Shown here piece after piece: positions 37,774 through 46,962 of a stretch of DNA of 64,000 nucleotides. This DNA comes from Pelagibacteraceae bacterium (lineage in GTDB: Bacteria; Pseudomonadota; Alphaproteobacteria; Pelagibacterales; Pelagibacteraceae). Numbering within the stretch: the first letter of the stretch is position 1; every line of letters starts with the position of its first letter. A program made the translations under genes and the position numbers. The DNA lies in assembly GCA_008638015.1 (NCBI GenBank), contig VTPD01000001.1, forward strand, positions 42,885 through 106,884, given 5' to 3'. Below the pieces are notes generated by a model. It saw only the letters and a program-made list of their open reading frames with translations. It did no database searches and was not told the origin of the DNA.

Positions 37774-38631
37774 ATGATCATAGATGGAAAAAAAATTGCT
37801 GAAAATTTAAGAGAAACTTTAAAAAAGCAAATAGAGCAAATACCTAGCAATCAACCAAAGCCAGGCCTGACAGTAATTTTAATTGGAGAAGATCCTGCTA
37901 GTCAAATTTATGTTCGTAATAAAGAAAAATTTGCAAATGAAATAGGCATTAATTCAAAAGTTTTAAGATTTGATAGTTCAATAACAGAAGAGGCATTAAC
38001 CAAAGAGATACATAAGCTTAACCAAGATAGAGAAGTCCACGGTATTTTGGTACAGCTGCCGCTTCCAAAACACATTAATTCAAAAAATATAATTAATCAG
38101 ATTGAACCAAGTAAAGACGTAGATGGATTTCATCCTATCAACGTTGGTAATTTGTCATCGGGTAATGATGCGCTAGTGCCATGCACTCCTTATGGTTGCT
38201 ATCTTTTGTTAAAAGAAGTTATTTCTGATTTTAATGGCTTAAATGCAGTTGTTATTGGAAGATCTAATATCAATGGCAAACCCATGACGCAGTTATTATT
38301 AAAAGAAAATTGCACTGTAACAATTACTCATTCAAAAACCAAAAATTTAAAAAATATTTGCCAGGGAGCAGATATTTTAGTTGCATCAGTTGGTATAGCA
38401 AAATTAGTGAAACAAGATTGGGTTAAGTCCGATTGTGTTGTTATTGATGTTGGTATTAATCGTATCGAAGAAAATGGAAGCAAAAAACTTGTAGGCGATG
38501 TTGATTTTGAAAATGTAAAAGACAAAGTAAAAGCAATTACTCCTGTTCCAGGTGGGGTAGGTCCAATGACTATATCTTGTTTGTTGCAAAATACTTTGAA
38601 AGCTTATCAAAAAATAAATTCACAAAAATAG
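37774..38631 (+). CDS. folD: Methylenetetrahydrofolate dehydrogenase/cyclohydrolase FolD
   Basis: The 285-residue bifunctional enzyme has IGEDPASQIYVRNKEKFA, GILVQLPLPKHIN, VDGFHPINVGNL, PCTPYGCYLLL and the NADP motif VVIGRSNINGKPMTQLLL, with the final TPVPGGVGPMTISCLL. It interconverts C1-folates. It ends 2 nt before the convergent core-MetE-like gene. Confidence 0.97.
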   Translation: MIIDGKKIAENLRETLKKQIEQIPSNQPKPGLTVILIGEDPASQIYVRNKEKFANEIGINSKVLRFDSSITEEALTKEIHKLNQDREVHGILVQLPLPKHINSKNIINQIEPSKDVDGFHPINVGNLSSGNDALVPCTPYGCYLLLKEVISDFNGLNAVVIGRSNINGKPMTQLLLKENCTVTITHSKTKNLKNICQGADILVASVGIAKLVKQDWVKSDCVVIDVGINRIEENGSKKLVGDVDFENVKDKVKAITPVPGGVGPMTISCLLQNTLKAYQKINSQK

Positions 38632-38633
38632 TT

Positions 38634-39656
38634 TTACAGCTCGCGAGAAAGTAATGCTGCGCCGTCAGCAAGCGCTTTGAGTTTAGCATTGGCAATTTCT
38701 CTTGGCATAGTGACCATGCCGCAATTAGTACAGCCAATTAAATGCTTTATACTAGTATACTTCAGAGCTTGTTTTAAAATATTTGCAACTTGTCTCGGAG
38801 TTTCTATTTTGTTTGTAGCAACATCAATTGCACCAACCATGATATCTTTTTTTTGTAGCAAACTAATAAGTTCCATTGGTACTCTTGAGTTAATACATTC
38901 AAGACTGACTTGATCAATTTTACTTTTGCTTAACAATGGAAACACTTTTTCATATTGGCGCCATTCTTTACCTAATGAATTTTTCCATTTAATATTTGCT
39001 TCAATTCCATATCCGTAACAAATATGCACAGCTGTTGTGCAGCGTACATTTTTAATTGCTCGCTCAAGTGTTTGAACGCCCCAGTCGTGCACTTCATCAA
39101 AAAAAACATTAAATGCTGGCTCGTCAAATTGAATAATATCAACACCAGCTTTTACTAATTCTTTCACTTCTTCATTTAATACTTCTGCAAATCTCCATGC
39201 TAATTTTTCCCTACTTTTGTAGTAATCATCGTATAGCGTATCGATCATTGTCATGGGTCCGGGCAAGGTAAATTTAATTGGTTTAGATGTTAGGCTTCGC
39301 AATAAACGAACATCATTTACAAATACTGATTTTTTTCTATTAATTTTGTCTACAACCATCGGTACAGCCGCATCGTATCTATCCCTGATACGAACCGTTT
39401 TTTTTCTTTTAAAATCTACACCTGATAAATTTTCTATAAAGGTAGTAACAAAATGTTGTCTAGTTTGTTCACCGTCTGTGATAATTGATATCCCGGCATT
39501 GATTTGATCACTGACAACAATTTTCATAGCATCTGCTTTTGCTTGATCAAGTTCTGTACCAGATAGCTTCCATTGTCCCCACAACTTTCCAGTTTCTGCC
39601 AACCAGGATGGTTTTGGCAAACTTCCAGAAATAGTTGTATGAATATTTTTTTTCAT
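38634..39656 (-). CDS. Core MetE-like methyltransferase (C-terminal MetE domain only)
   Basis: The 340-residue TIM-barrel protein matches only the catalytic half of cobalamin-independent methionine synthase (full MetE is about 750 residues). Zinc-ligand motifs are conserved: TAVHICYGYG (His, Cys), SLECINSRVP (Glu) and LIGCTNCGMVTMPREIA (Cys). The N-terminal part SGSLPKPSWLAE and GISIITDGEQTRQHFV also fit. It could be a methionine synthase with a non-folate or B12-protein methyl donor, or another thiol alkyltransferase of this fold. It is the last gene of the dctP-Q-M-MFS operon, 9 nt behind the MFS gene. Confidence 0.85.
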   Translation of the reverse strand: MKKNIHTTISGSLPKPSWLAETGKLWGQWKLSGTELDQAKADAMKIVVSDQINAGISIITDGEQTRQHFVTTFIENLSGVDFKRKKTVRIRDRYDAAVPMVVDKINRKKSVFVNDVRLLRSLTSKPIKFTLPGPMTMIDTLYDDYYKSREKLAWRFAEVLNEEVKELVKAGVDIIQFDEPAFNVFFDEVHDWGVQTLERAIKNVRCTTAVHICYGYGIEANIKWKNSLGKEWRQYEKVFPLLSKSKIDQVSLECINSRVPMELISLLQKKDIMVGAIDVATNKIETPRQVANILKQALKYTSIKHLIGCTNCGMVTMPREIANAKLKALADGAALLSREL

Positions 39657-39665
39657 GATCGGATC

Positions 39666-40880
39666 TTAACCTTTCTTATTTTTGACTACAAAGTAAATGT
39701 AGGAAAAAATATTGAGCATTAGCAGTATAAAAATTGCTACTCGAAAACTATTAACTTCTGAACATCCAAGTTTTTGGGCAAAATCAATTACGAGACCTAT
39801 GCCCCATTGTAAAATAAAAATTCCTATAAAGAATAACAAATTATGTGATGTCAAAGCTTTGCCGGCTAGGTGTGATGGAAAAGAAAGACCAATCGCTGGT
39901 TGGGTTAGTGCAAATACTACACAGCATAGACAATATAGGGTCCATAAATTTGCACCAGCTGCAGGTCCCATAATAATTATTATTGCTAACGAGATAAATG
40001 TGAAAGGTATTCCAATTTTTAATAGACGATTGGCATCGTATCCTAGTTTTAAAAGTTGAGGATTGATGTAGCCCCAGATCAGATAACCAAAGAGCATTAT
40101 AATATTAATTTGAAATAATCCTGATGCAGATTCTAATGGAGTATAGCCCGATACTCTAATCATCCATGGACCAGCCCACAAAGTAATGATGGAATAAAAT
40201 CCACCAACATTAAATAAAGCAATTGGAATTAAACTTTGAAAGTAACTGTTTTTCCAAATTGTAGATAACGAACCTTCTCTTTTAATTGTAGAGTTTTTAT
40301 CAAAATTCCAAGAAGGTGATTTTAATAAAATTAGGCAAATACAAATAAATGTTAAAAAAGCCAAACCAAGAAAAATAGTTCTCCATCCATAGAGGGGTAA
40401 GAAATATTGAACTGGAAGTGTAGATGATAACATTCCAATAGAACCAACCATTAACATCCAAGAGTTTGCCCTATGCTGATAAGTATCCTCCATCCAAACA
40501 CGATAACCTGTAAGCGGAGCCATCAAACATGCGCTAACACCTACACCAATTAAAACTCTACCTATAAAAAGGTTGGTGAAATTAGTGGCCAGGGCAAAGC
40601 ATAATATGCCAATAATGGCCAATCCTAAAAAAATAGTCACAACTTTTTTGGGTCCATATCTGTCTAAAAAATATCCTAGTGGTATCTGCATTGCTGCAAA
40701 CCCAATAAAATAGCCTCCCCCCAACAAGCCAAGTTCTCCAGATGTTAAATTAAACTCTGAACTTAATACCGGAGATAAAGTTGCAGTAACAGCTCGCAGT
40801 AACGTTGATAAAAAATATCCAAAAGCAAATATAAAAAATACAATGGTAATATGTTTTTTTGATAAAATTGCTTTTTCCAT
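39666..40880 (-). CDS. Major facilitator superfamily transporter
   Basis: The 404-residue protein has 12 predicted helices and the MFS motif GYFLDRYGPKKVVTIFLG after helix 2, preceded by GYFIGFAAMQIPL. Its substrate is not identifiable. It lies 5 nt downstream of the TRAP large permease and 9 nt upstream of the MetE-like gene, so all five genes probably form one operon. Confidence 0.9.
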   Translation of the reverse strand: MEKAILSKKHITIVFFIFAFGYFLSTLLRAVTATLSPVLSSEFNLTSGELGLLGGGYFIGFAAMQIPLGYFLDRYGPKKVVTIFLGLAIIGILCFALATNFTNLFIGRVLIGVGVSACLMAPLTGYRVWMEDTYQHRANSWMLMVGSIGMLSSTLPVQYFLPLYGWRTIFLGLAFLTFICICLILLKSPSWNFDKNSTIKREGSLSTIWKNSYFQSLIPIALFNVGGFYSIITLWAGPWMIRVSGYTPLESASGLFQINIIMLFGYLIWGYINPQLLKLGYDANRLLKIGIPFTFISLAIIIIMGPAAGANLWTLYCLCCVVFALTQPAIGLSFPSHLAGKALTSHNLLFFIGIFILQWGIGLVIDFAQKLGCSEVNSFRVAIFILLMLNIFSYIYFVVKNKKG

Positions 40881-40885
40881 AAAAT

Positions 40886-43534
40886 TTAAAAATGAAGGGA
40901 AATATCTTCATGATGAGCATTGCACTCTGCTACATAGATGGCTTGCTCTTTAGTTAAATTAGTTTGCGACCTCAAACCAATGGTATCTCTTATTTCTTTT
41001 TCGTATTTATTTAATGATGGTAACAGTTGTTGAAACGCTATCTCTCTCCATTTAATATCTTGTTTCAAAAGATCTAGCGCATTATTGTTTAAGGATCTAA
41101 TTTCTTCAATTGCATTATTTTTAGCTTTTTCAGTTGCTGCATAAATTGCATCAGACACACTTGCCATTCCGCTTAGCTTATCGGTTTGTTCTAAAATTTT
41201 ATTTAGTTTTTCATTAAGCTCTTCTTTAGATAATTTGAATAAATTATTATTTAACTGCTCTATTTCCGCTATAATTGAATTAATATTTTTTATATCTTGA
41301 ATTTCTTTTTTTAAGCTCATTAATTGCAAGTAACTTTCATCAGTATTTTTCATATATTGTTTTAAAGACTGCAAATATTCCTTTTGTAATTTTTTGTAGT
41401 TTGCATATTTGTCTTTCCATTCTTTAGGAATTTGATTTTGAATTTGTTGAATTTCTTTTTGTAAATCATTAATAGTATTTGTTATTTTTTGAATAGCGCT
41501 GGTATTTGTTTTTTCGTAAATTTTAATATCATCCTTCAAAATTTTTATTCTGTTTTCTATAAAATAAATTTGCCTTTGCAGTTTTCTTACGTTTGTATGC
41601 AAATCATAATAATCTTTAGAAAAATCATCTAATTTATTTTTTTTATTTTTAACATCGTCTACCATTGGAAATACTTGAAGAGCTAACCGTATATGGTTTT
41701 GTAGCAATTCTTTTTTATCTTGTGGCAAAAATGAAATGTCTAAATTTTTATTATTTTCAATTGATTGAATTAATTTTGATTTATCTTTATCAAAAATTCC
41801 AAATTGATAGTTAATGATACACTTTTCTAATTTTGGATTGGTTGGGGGAGGTGAAACATCCGATGTCAAATAAGATCTTGCTGGCAGATAATTGGCAATA
41901 CTAGGTAAATAACCTATGATTACCAATGCAAATAGCTGCAGACCAATAAAGGGTATTGCACCTTTCCATATTTCGGTTGTTTTGACTGCTGTTGGAGCCA
42001 CTCCTCTCAAATAAAATAACGAAAAACCAAAAGGCGGAGTTAGAAACGAAGTTTGCATATTTAACCCAATCATTACACCTAGCCACAAGGCAGTAATGTT
42101 TGCTGCAGGATCCAATAATAAAATTGGAGTAACAATTGGAATAACTACAATTGCAATTTCTAAATAATCTATAAAAAACCCAAGAATAAAAATTAAAGCC
42201 ATCACAACAATAAATTGTGTCCAAAAACCACCTGGTAAAGAAAGTAAAAATTCACGCACCAACTCTTCACCACCAAAAGCTCTAAATCCTGCCGTAAGCA
42301 TTGCAGCACCAATTAAAATGATAAAAACAAGAGTAGTGGTAATGGTAGTTTCGGATGAAACATCTCTAAGAGTATTATCAATTTTAAATGCTCTCCAAAA
42401 ACTCCAAATAATTGAAATAATTAAAGCTACAACAGCAATAGATGCAATGAAAACTCCAATTTGATTATAACTAGTTAGGGTTTGTTTAATATTCAAATTA
42501 AAAAAAGAATGAAGAACAAGAATAACAAAAGTGGATATGAGTGCGATGGTAGCTGGAGTGTAGGTGTGTTTTTTATCAGGATATAATTTATATCCAGCCA
42601 TGATAGTTGCTCCTATAGCACCAATAGCTCCTGCCTGGTTAACAGTTGCAATTCCATATAAAATTGATCCTAGGACAATTACAATTAATACCAATGGTGG
42701 TATCAAAGAAAAAAATACTTTTTTGTAAAAAGCTTTCTCAAAAGATTTTTCGATACTAAGTGGAGGAGCTGATTTTGGATTTAATAGAGCATAAATTAAA
42801 ACATACGAAACATATAATCCTACTAAAATTAATCCAGGAATTAACGAGCCTAAAAACATTTCTCCAGCACTAGTCGAGGTAACAGAAAATTGGCTTGGCA
42901 TTGTGCTTTCACCAGTAAACATTTTGTAGTCCTGGATCCGTAAAGAATTAGCAATGTCAGAAGCATTGGATAATTGATCAGCGATAATAATAAGTACAAT
43001 AGATGGTGGAATAATTTGTCCCAATGTTCCGGAAGCAGTGATAATACCAGTAGCTAATGATTGTTTATAATTGTTTCGAAGCATTGCTGGCAGAGAAATT
43101 AATCCCATCGCTATCACGGTTGCTCCAACAATACCTGTTGTGGCTGCTAATAAGCCACCAACTAAAATAACTGAAATACCAAGACCACCAGGAATCTTTC
43201 CAAATAATTGTCCCATGGTAATTAGTAATTCTTCAGCAATTTTTGATTTTTGCAGCATTAAACCCATGTAAATAAACAATGGAATTGCAATTAGAGTGTC
43301 TCTTTCGACATCCCAATAAGTACTTCTAAAATTAGTAATGGCCGAAGTAATCCAACCTATGGGCCCATCTTGGGTAAAATAAATAGAAGAATTTCCAGCA
43401 ATTAAATATCCACTAATACCTGCAACTGCCATAGTGATGATTGCTGCACCAGGCAATGCAAATGCAACTGGAAAACCGGAGGCTAGTGCGCTCGCCATAA
43501 CAAAAAGTAAAACGATGAGAAAAAAAACTTCCAT
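40886..43534 (-). CDS. dctM: TRAP transporter large permease DctM with a long C-terminal coiled-coil extension
   Basis: The first 550 residues are a DctM/large TRAP permease (FPVAFALPGAAIITMAVAG, GIVGATVIAMGLISLPAML, IIPPSIVLIIIADQLSNAS, GVMIGLNMQTSFLTPPFGFS). Residues about 565-882 have no membrane helix and are Lys/Gln/Asn-rich with long heptad-like runs (LQRQIYFIENRIKILKDDIK, LNEKLNKILEQTDKL). The whole is twice the size of the second DctM in this window (444 residues). No frameshift or domain join is visible; it is one open frame. It is translationally coupled to dctQ (1-nt overlap). Confidence 0.92.
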   Translation of the reverse strand: MEVFFLIVLLFVMASALASGFPVAFALPGAAIITMAVAGISGYLIAGNSSIYFTQDGPIGWITSAITNFRSTYWDVERDTLIAIPLFIYMGLMLQKSKIAEELLITMGQLFGKIPGGLGISVILVGGLLAATTGIVGATVIAMGLISLPAMLRNNYKQSLATGIITASGTLGQIIPPSIVLIIIADQLSNASDIANSLRIQDYKMFTGESTMPSQFSVTSTSAGEMFLGSLIPGLILVGLYVSYVLIYALLNPKSAPPLSIEKSFEKAFYKKVFFSLIPPLVLIVIVLGSILYGIATVNQAGAIGAIGATIMAGYKLYPDKKHTYTPATIALISTFVILVLHSFFNLNIKQTLTSYNQIGVFIASIAVVALIISIIWSFWRAFKIDNTLRDVSSETTITTTLVFIILIGAAMLTAGFRAFGGEELVREFLLSLPGGFWTQFIVVMALIFILGFFIDYLEIAIVVIPIVTPILLLDPAANITALWLGVMIGLNMQTSFLTPPFGFSLFYLRGVAPTAVKTTEIWKGAIPFIGLQLFALVIIGYLPSIANYLPARSYLTSDVSPPPTNPKLEKCIINYQFGIFDKDKSKLIQSIENNKNLDISFLPQDKKELLQNHIRLALQVFPMVDDVKNKKNKLDDFSKDYYDLHTNVRKLQRQIYFIENRIKILKDDIKIYEKTNTSAIQKITNTINDLQKEIQQIQNQIPKEWKDKYANYKKLQKEYLQSLKQYMKNTDESYLQLMSLKKEIQDIKNINSIIAEIEQLNNNLFKLSKEELNEKLNKILEQTDKLSGMASVSDAIYAATEKAKNNAIEEIRSLNNNALDLLKQDIKWREIAFQQLLPSLNKYEKEIRDTIGLRSQTNLTKEQAIYVAECNAHHEDISLHF

Positions 43535-44490
43535 TATGATGTACGTTTTAGAATTTGATTTAGGCTAGTTAAAATAAGACTAGCGAATTGAAAAATCATT
43601 GTGATTGCAAAGATAGCCAGAAATGCAGCTAGCAAATATTTTATATACATCCCAGAAACACCTTGCTGAGTTATTTCAAAACTTAAAACTGGAGCATTGA
43701 TAATACTGGTTCTTCCTTGTAGACCAAAAAATAAAGTAAGAGCACACAGTGGAATTCCAAACAATATAGATCCTGCTATGTTAGCTATTGCTTTTCCTTT
43801 TTCTGAAAATTTTACATATAAAATGTCTACACGGACGTGTCCGTCTTTAAGCAAAGTATAGCCGCTAGAAAATAAAAAAATAGCTGCATACCATAGTCGG
43901 ACTAAGTCACCCATAAAAGCTTGTTCGTAATAGAATACATATCTAGTAATCACTATGGCCGTTTCAGCAAAAACAACCAGAGTAGCAAACCAAATGAAGC
44001 CAGGTGTTTTTTTGATATAACCAATAATAAATCCAATACACGCAAGAGGTAAATGAATATACAAAACTCTCGATGAAGGTTTGGTAAAAAAATTTAAAGC
44101 AGCACCAGATAAAAAATAATCTAAAATTTTTTCACTGACTAATAATGAAATAATCACGTCCACAACTCCAATTAAAAAAATAGTCCAAAAAGCAGACCTG
44201 GCTACATAGCTTGAGAAATTGGAAAACGTGTTGGAGTAATCTAAAATTTTTGAATTATTAATTTTATATCCAGAATAAAAGCAGTAGGCGACTATTAAAA
44301 TATAAGACAGCCATTGAAGGGAAGATAAAATAATTTGAGTTGTAGAAAGAGATTTGAATGGTTTGAGCAAAGCCTCAATACCAGGCCATCCCAAATAAAC
44401 TGTAAGAATATTATTAAAGACAAAAATAATCGTTAGGTAGACGGTAAGAAAAGAAAAAATTGTAATAAAACTTTTAATCTGCGTATTCAT
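43534..44490 (-). CDS. dctQ: TRAP transporter small permease DctQ
   Basis: The ORF-track start (44,511) lies inside a terminator hairpin. The ATG at 44,488-44,490 (MNTQIKSFITIFSFLTVY) is preferred, giving 318 residues. It has more helices than minimal DctQ (about 7), a known variant of the small subunit, and carries the late pattern WYAAIFLFSSGYTLLKDGHVRVD. It pairs with DctM. Nothing resembling a ribosome site precedes it other than the U-rich end of the hairpin. Confidence 0.88.
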   Translation of the reverse strand: MNTQIKSFITIFSFLTVYLTIIFVFNNILTVYLGWPGIEALLKPFKSLSTTQIILSSLQWLSYILIVAYCFYSGYKINNSKILDYSNTFSNFSSYVARSAFWTIFLIGVVDVIISLLVSEKILDYFLSGAALNFFTKPSSRVLYIHLPLACIGFIIGYIKKTPGFIWFATLVVFAETAIVITRYVFYYEQAFMGDLVRLWYAAIFLFSSGYTLLKDGHVRVDILYVKFSEKGKAIANIAGSILFGIPLCALTLFFGLQGRTSIINAPVLSFEITQQGVSGMYIKYLLAAFLAIFAITMIFQFASLILTSLNQILKRTS

Positions 44491-44496
44491 AATAAA

Positions 44497-44524
44497 AAAC
44501 CACGGGGCCAAAACCCCGTGGTTT
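44497..44524 (-). terminator. Terminator-like hairpin between dctP and dctQ
   Basis: A perfect 11-bp stem (AAACCACGGGG / CCCCGTGGTTT) has a 6-nt loop. On the minus strand it runs into TTTATT and then directly into the dctQ ATG. It likely limits read-through from dctP to the permeases, giving more binding protein than permease. Confidence 0.88.
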
Positions 44525-44542
44525 ATGAGCTTTTTTGTTGTA

Positions 44543-45661
44543 TTACAGGCCTAAAACTCTGTTTCTTTGTTGCAGGTAAGCAATATCAGAAACGCTGTAA
44601 TATCCTCCAATTTCATTTCTAGCAGCTACAAAGCTATCGTGAACTTTTTTCGCCATAGCACTATTTGCTGTAACATCTTTAAATACTTCGTTAGCAGCTT
44701 TGCCCATGGCATCAAATACACGATTGTTAAATGAAAGCACTTGTACTCCTTGATTTTTTTTCAATCGAGTTAAAGCAGCTCCATTCTTCGCTAGGAATTC
44801 AGCCATCATTACATCATTCTCCATAGATGCAGCAGCTTCAATTAATAATTGATCTGCTTTTGATAAGCTGGAGAACCAAGTTTTGTTACAACCAATTGAT
44901 AACATCGATCCTGGTTCATGCACTCCCGCTGTATAAAGGTATTTAGTTGCTTCATAGAATTTCATGAACTCATCAGCAAATGGTCCAACCCACTCTGTAG
45001 CATCTATGTTACCATTCATAAGGTTTTCATAAATTTGACCACCTGGTAAGCTCACAACGCTTGCACCAAGTTTTGTCATCATTTGTCCACCCAGTCCTGG
45101 CATCCTGATTTTTAAACCCTTGAAGTCAGCTGGAGATTTGATTTGTTTTCTAAACCATCCTCCGCTTTGCACTCCAGTGTTTCCACACATGAAAGCTTTT
45201 AAATCATATTTGCCTGCAAGTTCATCCCAGAGCTGTTGTCCACCACCCCAACGAATCCATGCATTCATTTCACTGTAAGTTAAACCAAACGGTACTGTAC
45301 AGAAATATCCGTAAGCAGGATCTTTTGCTGTCCAATAATATTCAGCTCCATGATAAATTTGTGCTTTTCCAGAAGCAACATGGTCAAATGAGTCAAATGC
45401 TCCAACCCGTTTTCCTGCTGGATACAAAGTAACATTCAGTCTTCCACCTGACATCTCAGTTACACGTTTAGCAAATCTTGCAGCACCTACTCCAAGACCA
45501 GGAAAATTTTCTGGCCATGTCATGACCATAATAATTTCTTTACGCTCTGCAGTGATTGCTGGTGCCGCCAATGTACTTGCGCCTATTGCTAGTGCACCCG
45601 TTCCCAAGGCAGCTGTCTTCAAGAATTTTCTTCTTGAATTAGTTGTTTTGTTTTTTTTCAT
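44543..45661 (-). CDS. dctP: TRAP transporter substrate-binding protein DctP (Tat-exported)
   Basis: The 372-residue periplasmic protein has a twin-arginine signal (NSRRKFLKTAALGTGALAIG) and a DctP/TakP-like body: MTWPENFPGLGVGAARFAKR, GLKIRMPGLGGQMMTKLGAS and ENLMNGNIDATEWVGPFADE. The TATEWVGP-type loop and SCWW-like aromatic positions suggest a monocarboxylate or keto-acid ligand, but this cannot be settled from sequence. The start has AGGGGG 4 nt upstream. A palindrome lies 28 nt upstream of the ATG. Confidence 0.93.
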   Translation of the reverse strand: MKKNKTTNSRRKFLKTAALGTGALAIGASTLAAPAITAERKEIIMVMTWPENFPGLGVGAARFAKRVTEMSGGRLNVTLYPAGKRVGAFDSFDHVASGKAQIYHGAEYYWTAKDPAYGYFCTVPFGLTYSEMNAWIRWGGGQQLWDELAGKYDLKAFMCGNTGVQSGGWFRKQIKSPADFKGLKIRMPGLGGQMMTKLGASVVSLPGGQIYENLMNGNIDATEWVGPFADEFMKFYEATKYLYTAGVHEPGSMLSIGCNKTWFSSLSKADQLLIEAAASMENDVMMAEFLAKNGAALTRLKKNQGVQVLSFNNRVFDAMGKAANEVFKDVTANSAMAKKVHDSFVAARNEIGGYYSVSDIAYLQQRNRVLGL

Positions 45662-45688
45662 TACACCCCCTGTTTAGAAAATTACTCT

Positions 45689-45700
45689 GATAGTACTATC
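45689..45700. promoter_or_regulatory. Perfect 12-bp palindrome upstream of dctP (candidate operator)
   Basis: GATAGTACTATC is its own reverse complement and lies 28 nt before the dctP start, in the 113-nt gap to argG. It may be an operator or a small leader hairpin. No regulator gene is nearby. Confidence 0.4.
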
Positions 45701-45774
45701 GTTTCAGATAAGAGGAAGATTGAAAAAAATGTTGTAAATTATGGTTAATTTAACAAATACAACTATAAATTGAC

Positions 45775-46962
45775 TTATTTTCTCAGCAATTTGCAATGTT
45801 TGGCAATAAAGCTCTCAACATTTTTCTTATTAAAGGTTTTATTTTCCTCAAAGGAAACTTTTTTTATGGAATAAGCTTTGCTCTTAGATTGTCTGGAAAG
45901 GATCGTAATATTTCCTTTGTAAAGAGAAAGTTTTATTTTTCCATTCACTTTATTTTTTTTAGCATCAATAATTTTTTGTAATTTAAATCTTTCTTTAGAG
46001 AACCAATATCCATTGTAAATCAGTTCTGCATATCTAGACATGATGGAATCTTTTTTATGCATTGTTTCTTTATCTAGAGTAATAGATTCGATCGCACGAT
46101 GAGCAAATGTTAAAACAGTTCCACCTGGAGTCTCGTATACTCCTCTTGATTTAATTCCAATAAATCGATTTTCAACAAGATCTACTCTACCGATTCCATT
46201 TTTTCCAGCTACATCATTTAATTTTCTTAACAGTTTTGCAGGAGATAGTTTTTTATTATTTAAAGCAACCGGATCTCCATTTTTATATTCTAATAAAATA
46301 GAGGTAGATTTATTTGGAGCTTTTGTAGGCGAAGTTGTTCTTTGAAAAATAAATTCTGGAGCTGGTTTGCTAGGATCTTCTAATACTTTTCCTTCAGTGG
46401 AAGTGTGGTACAGGTTATCATCAACAGAAAAGGGTGGAGCACCTTTTTTATCTTGTGGTACAGGTATATTATTTTTTTTAGCATAATTAATAAGATCATT
46501 TCTTGATGCAAAATCCCAATCTCTCCACGGAGCAATCACTTTAATGTTAGGTCCAAAATAATAATATCCTAATTCAAACCTAACTTGATCATTTCCTTTT
46601 CCAGTAGAACCATGAGAAACAGCCTCCGCTTTAAATTTTTTTGCAATTTCAATTTGTCTTTTTGCAATTAAAGGTCTGGCAATTGAGGTTCCTAGTAAAT
46701 AAATTCCTTCGTAAAGTGCATTCCCTCTAATCATGGGAAATACATAATCTTTTACAAAAATTTCCTGTAAATCTTCTATAATCACATGTTTTACGCCTAG
46801 TCTTTTGGCGTTTGTCATAATTTTTTTTCGATCAATTTCTTGTCCAAGATCAGCTGTGTAACAAATAATTTCTGATCCATATTTTTCTTGTAACCAGCGC
46901 AAGATGACAGAAGTATCCAGACCACCCGAGTACGCTAAAACTATTTTTTTTATTTTTTGCAT
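45775..46962 (-). CDS. argG: Argininosuccinate synthase ArgG
   Basis: The 395-residue protein begins IKKIVLAYSGGLDTSVILRW (PP-loop) and has STGKGNDQVRFELGYYY and the ATP/citrulline segments of ArgG, such as GVYETPGGTVLTFAHRAIES. It joins citrulline and aspartate. The C-terminus is unusually basic. It overlaps the IalB-like gene by 13 nt on the same strand. Confidence 0.97.
   Translation of the reverse strand: MQKIKKIVLAYSGGLDTSVILRWLQEKYGSEIICYTADLGQEIDRKKIMTNAKRLGVKHVIIEDLQEIFVKDYVFPMIRGNALYEGIYLLGTSIARPLIAKRQIEIAKKFKAEAVSHGSTGKGNDQVRFELGYYYFGPNIKVIAPWRDWDFASRNDLINYAKKNNIPVPQDKKGAPPFSVDDNLYHTSTEGKVLEDPSKPAPEFIFQRTTSPTKAPNKSTSILLEYKNGDPVALNNKKLSPAKLLRKLNDVAGKNGIGRVDLVENRFIGIKSRGVYETPGGTVLTFAHRAIESITLDKETMHKKDSIMSRYAELIYNGYWFSKERFKLQKIIDAKKNKVNGKIKLSLYKGNITILSRQSKSKAYSIKKVSFEENKTFNKKNVESFIAKHCKLLRK

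Noticed and set aside
39657-39665. SAM-type riboswitch before the MetE-like gene
   Set aside because: Only 9 nt separate it from the MFS stop, and no leader capable of folding precedes the operon's last genes.
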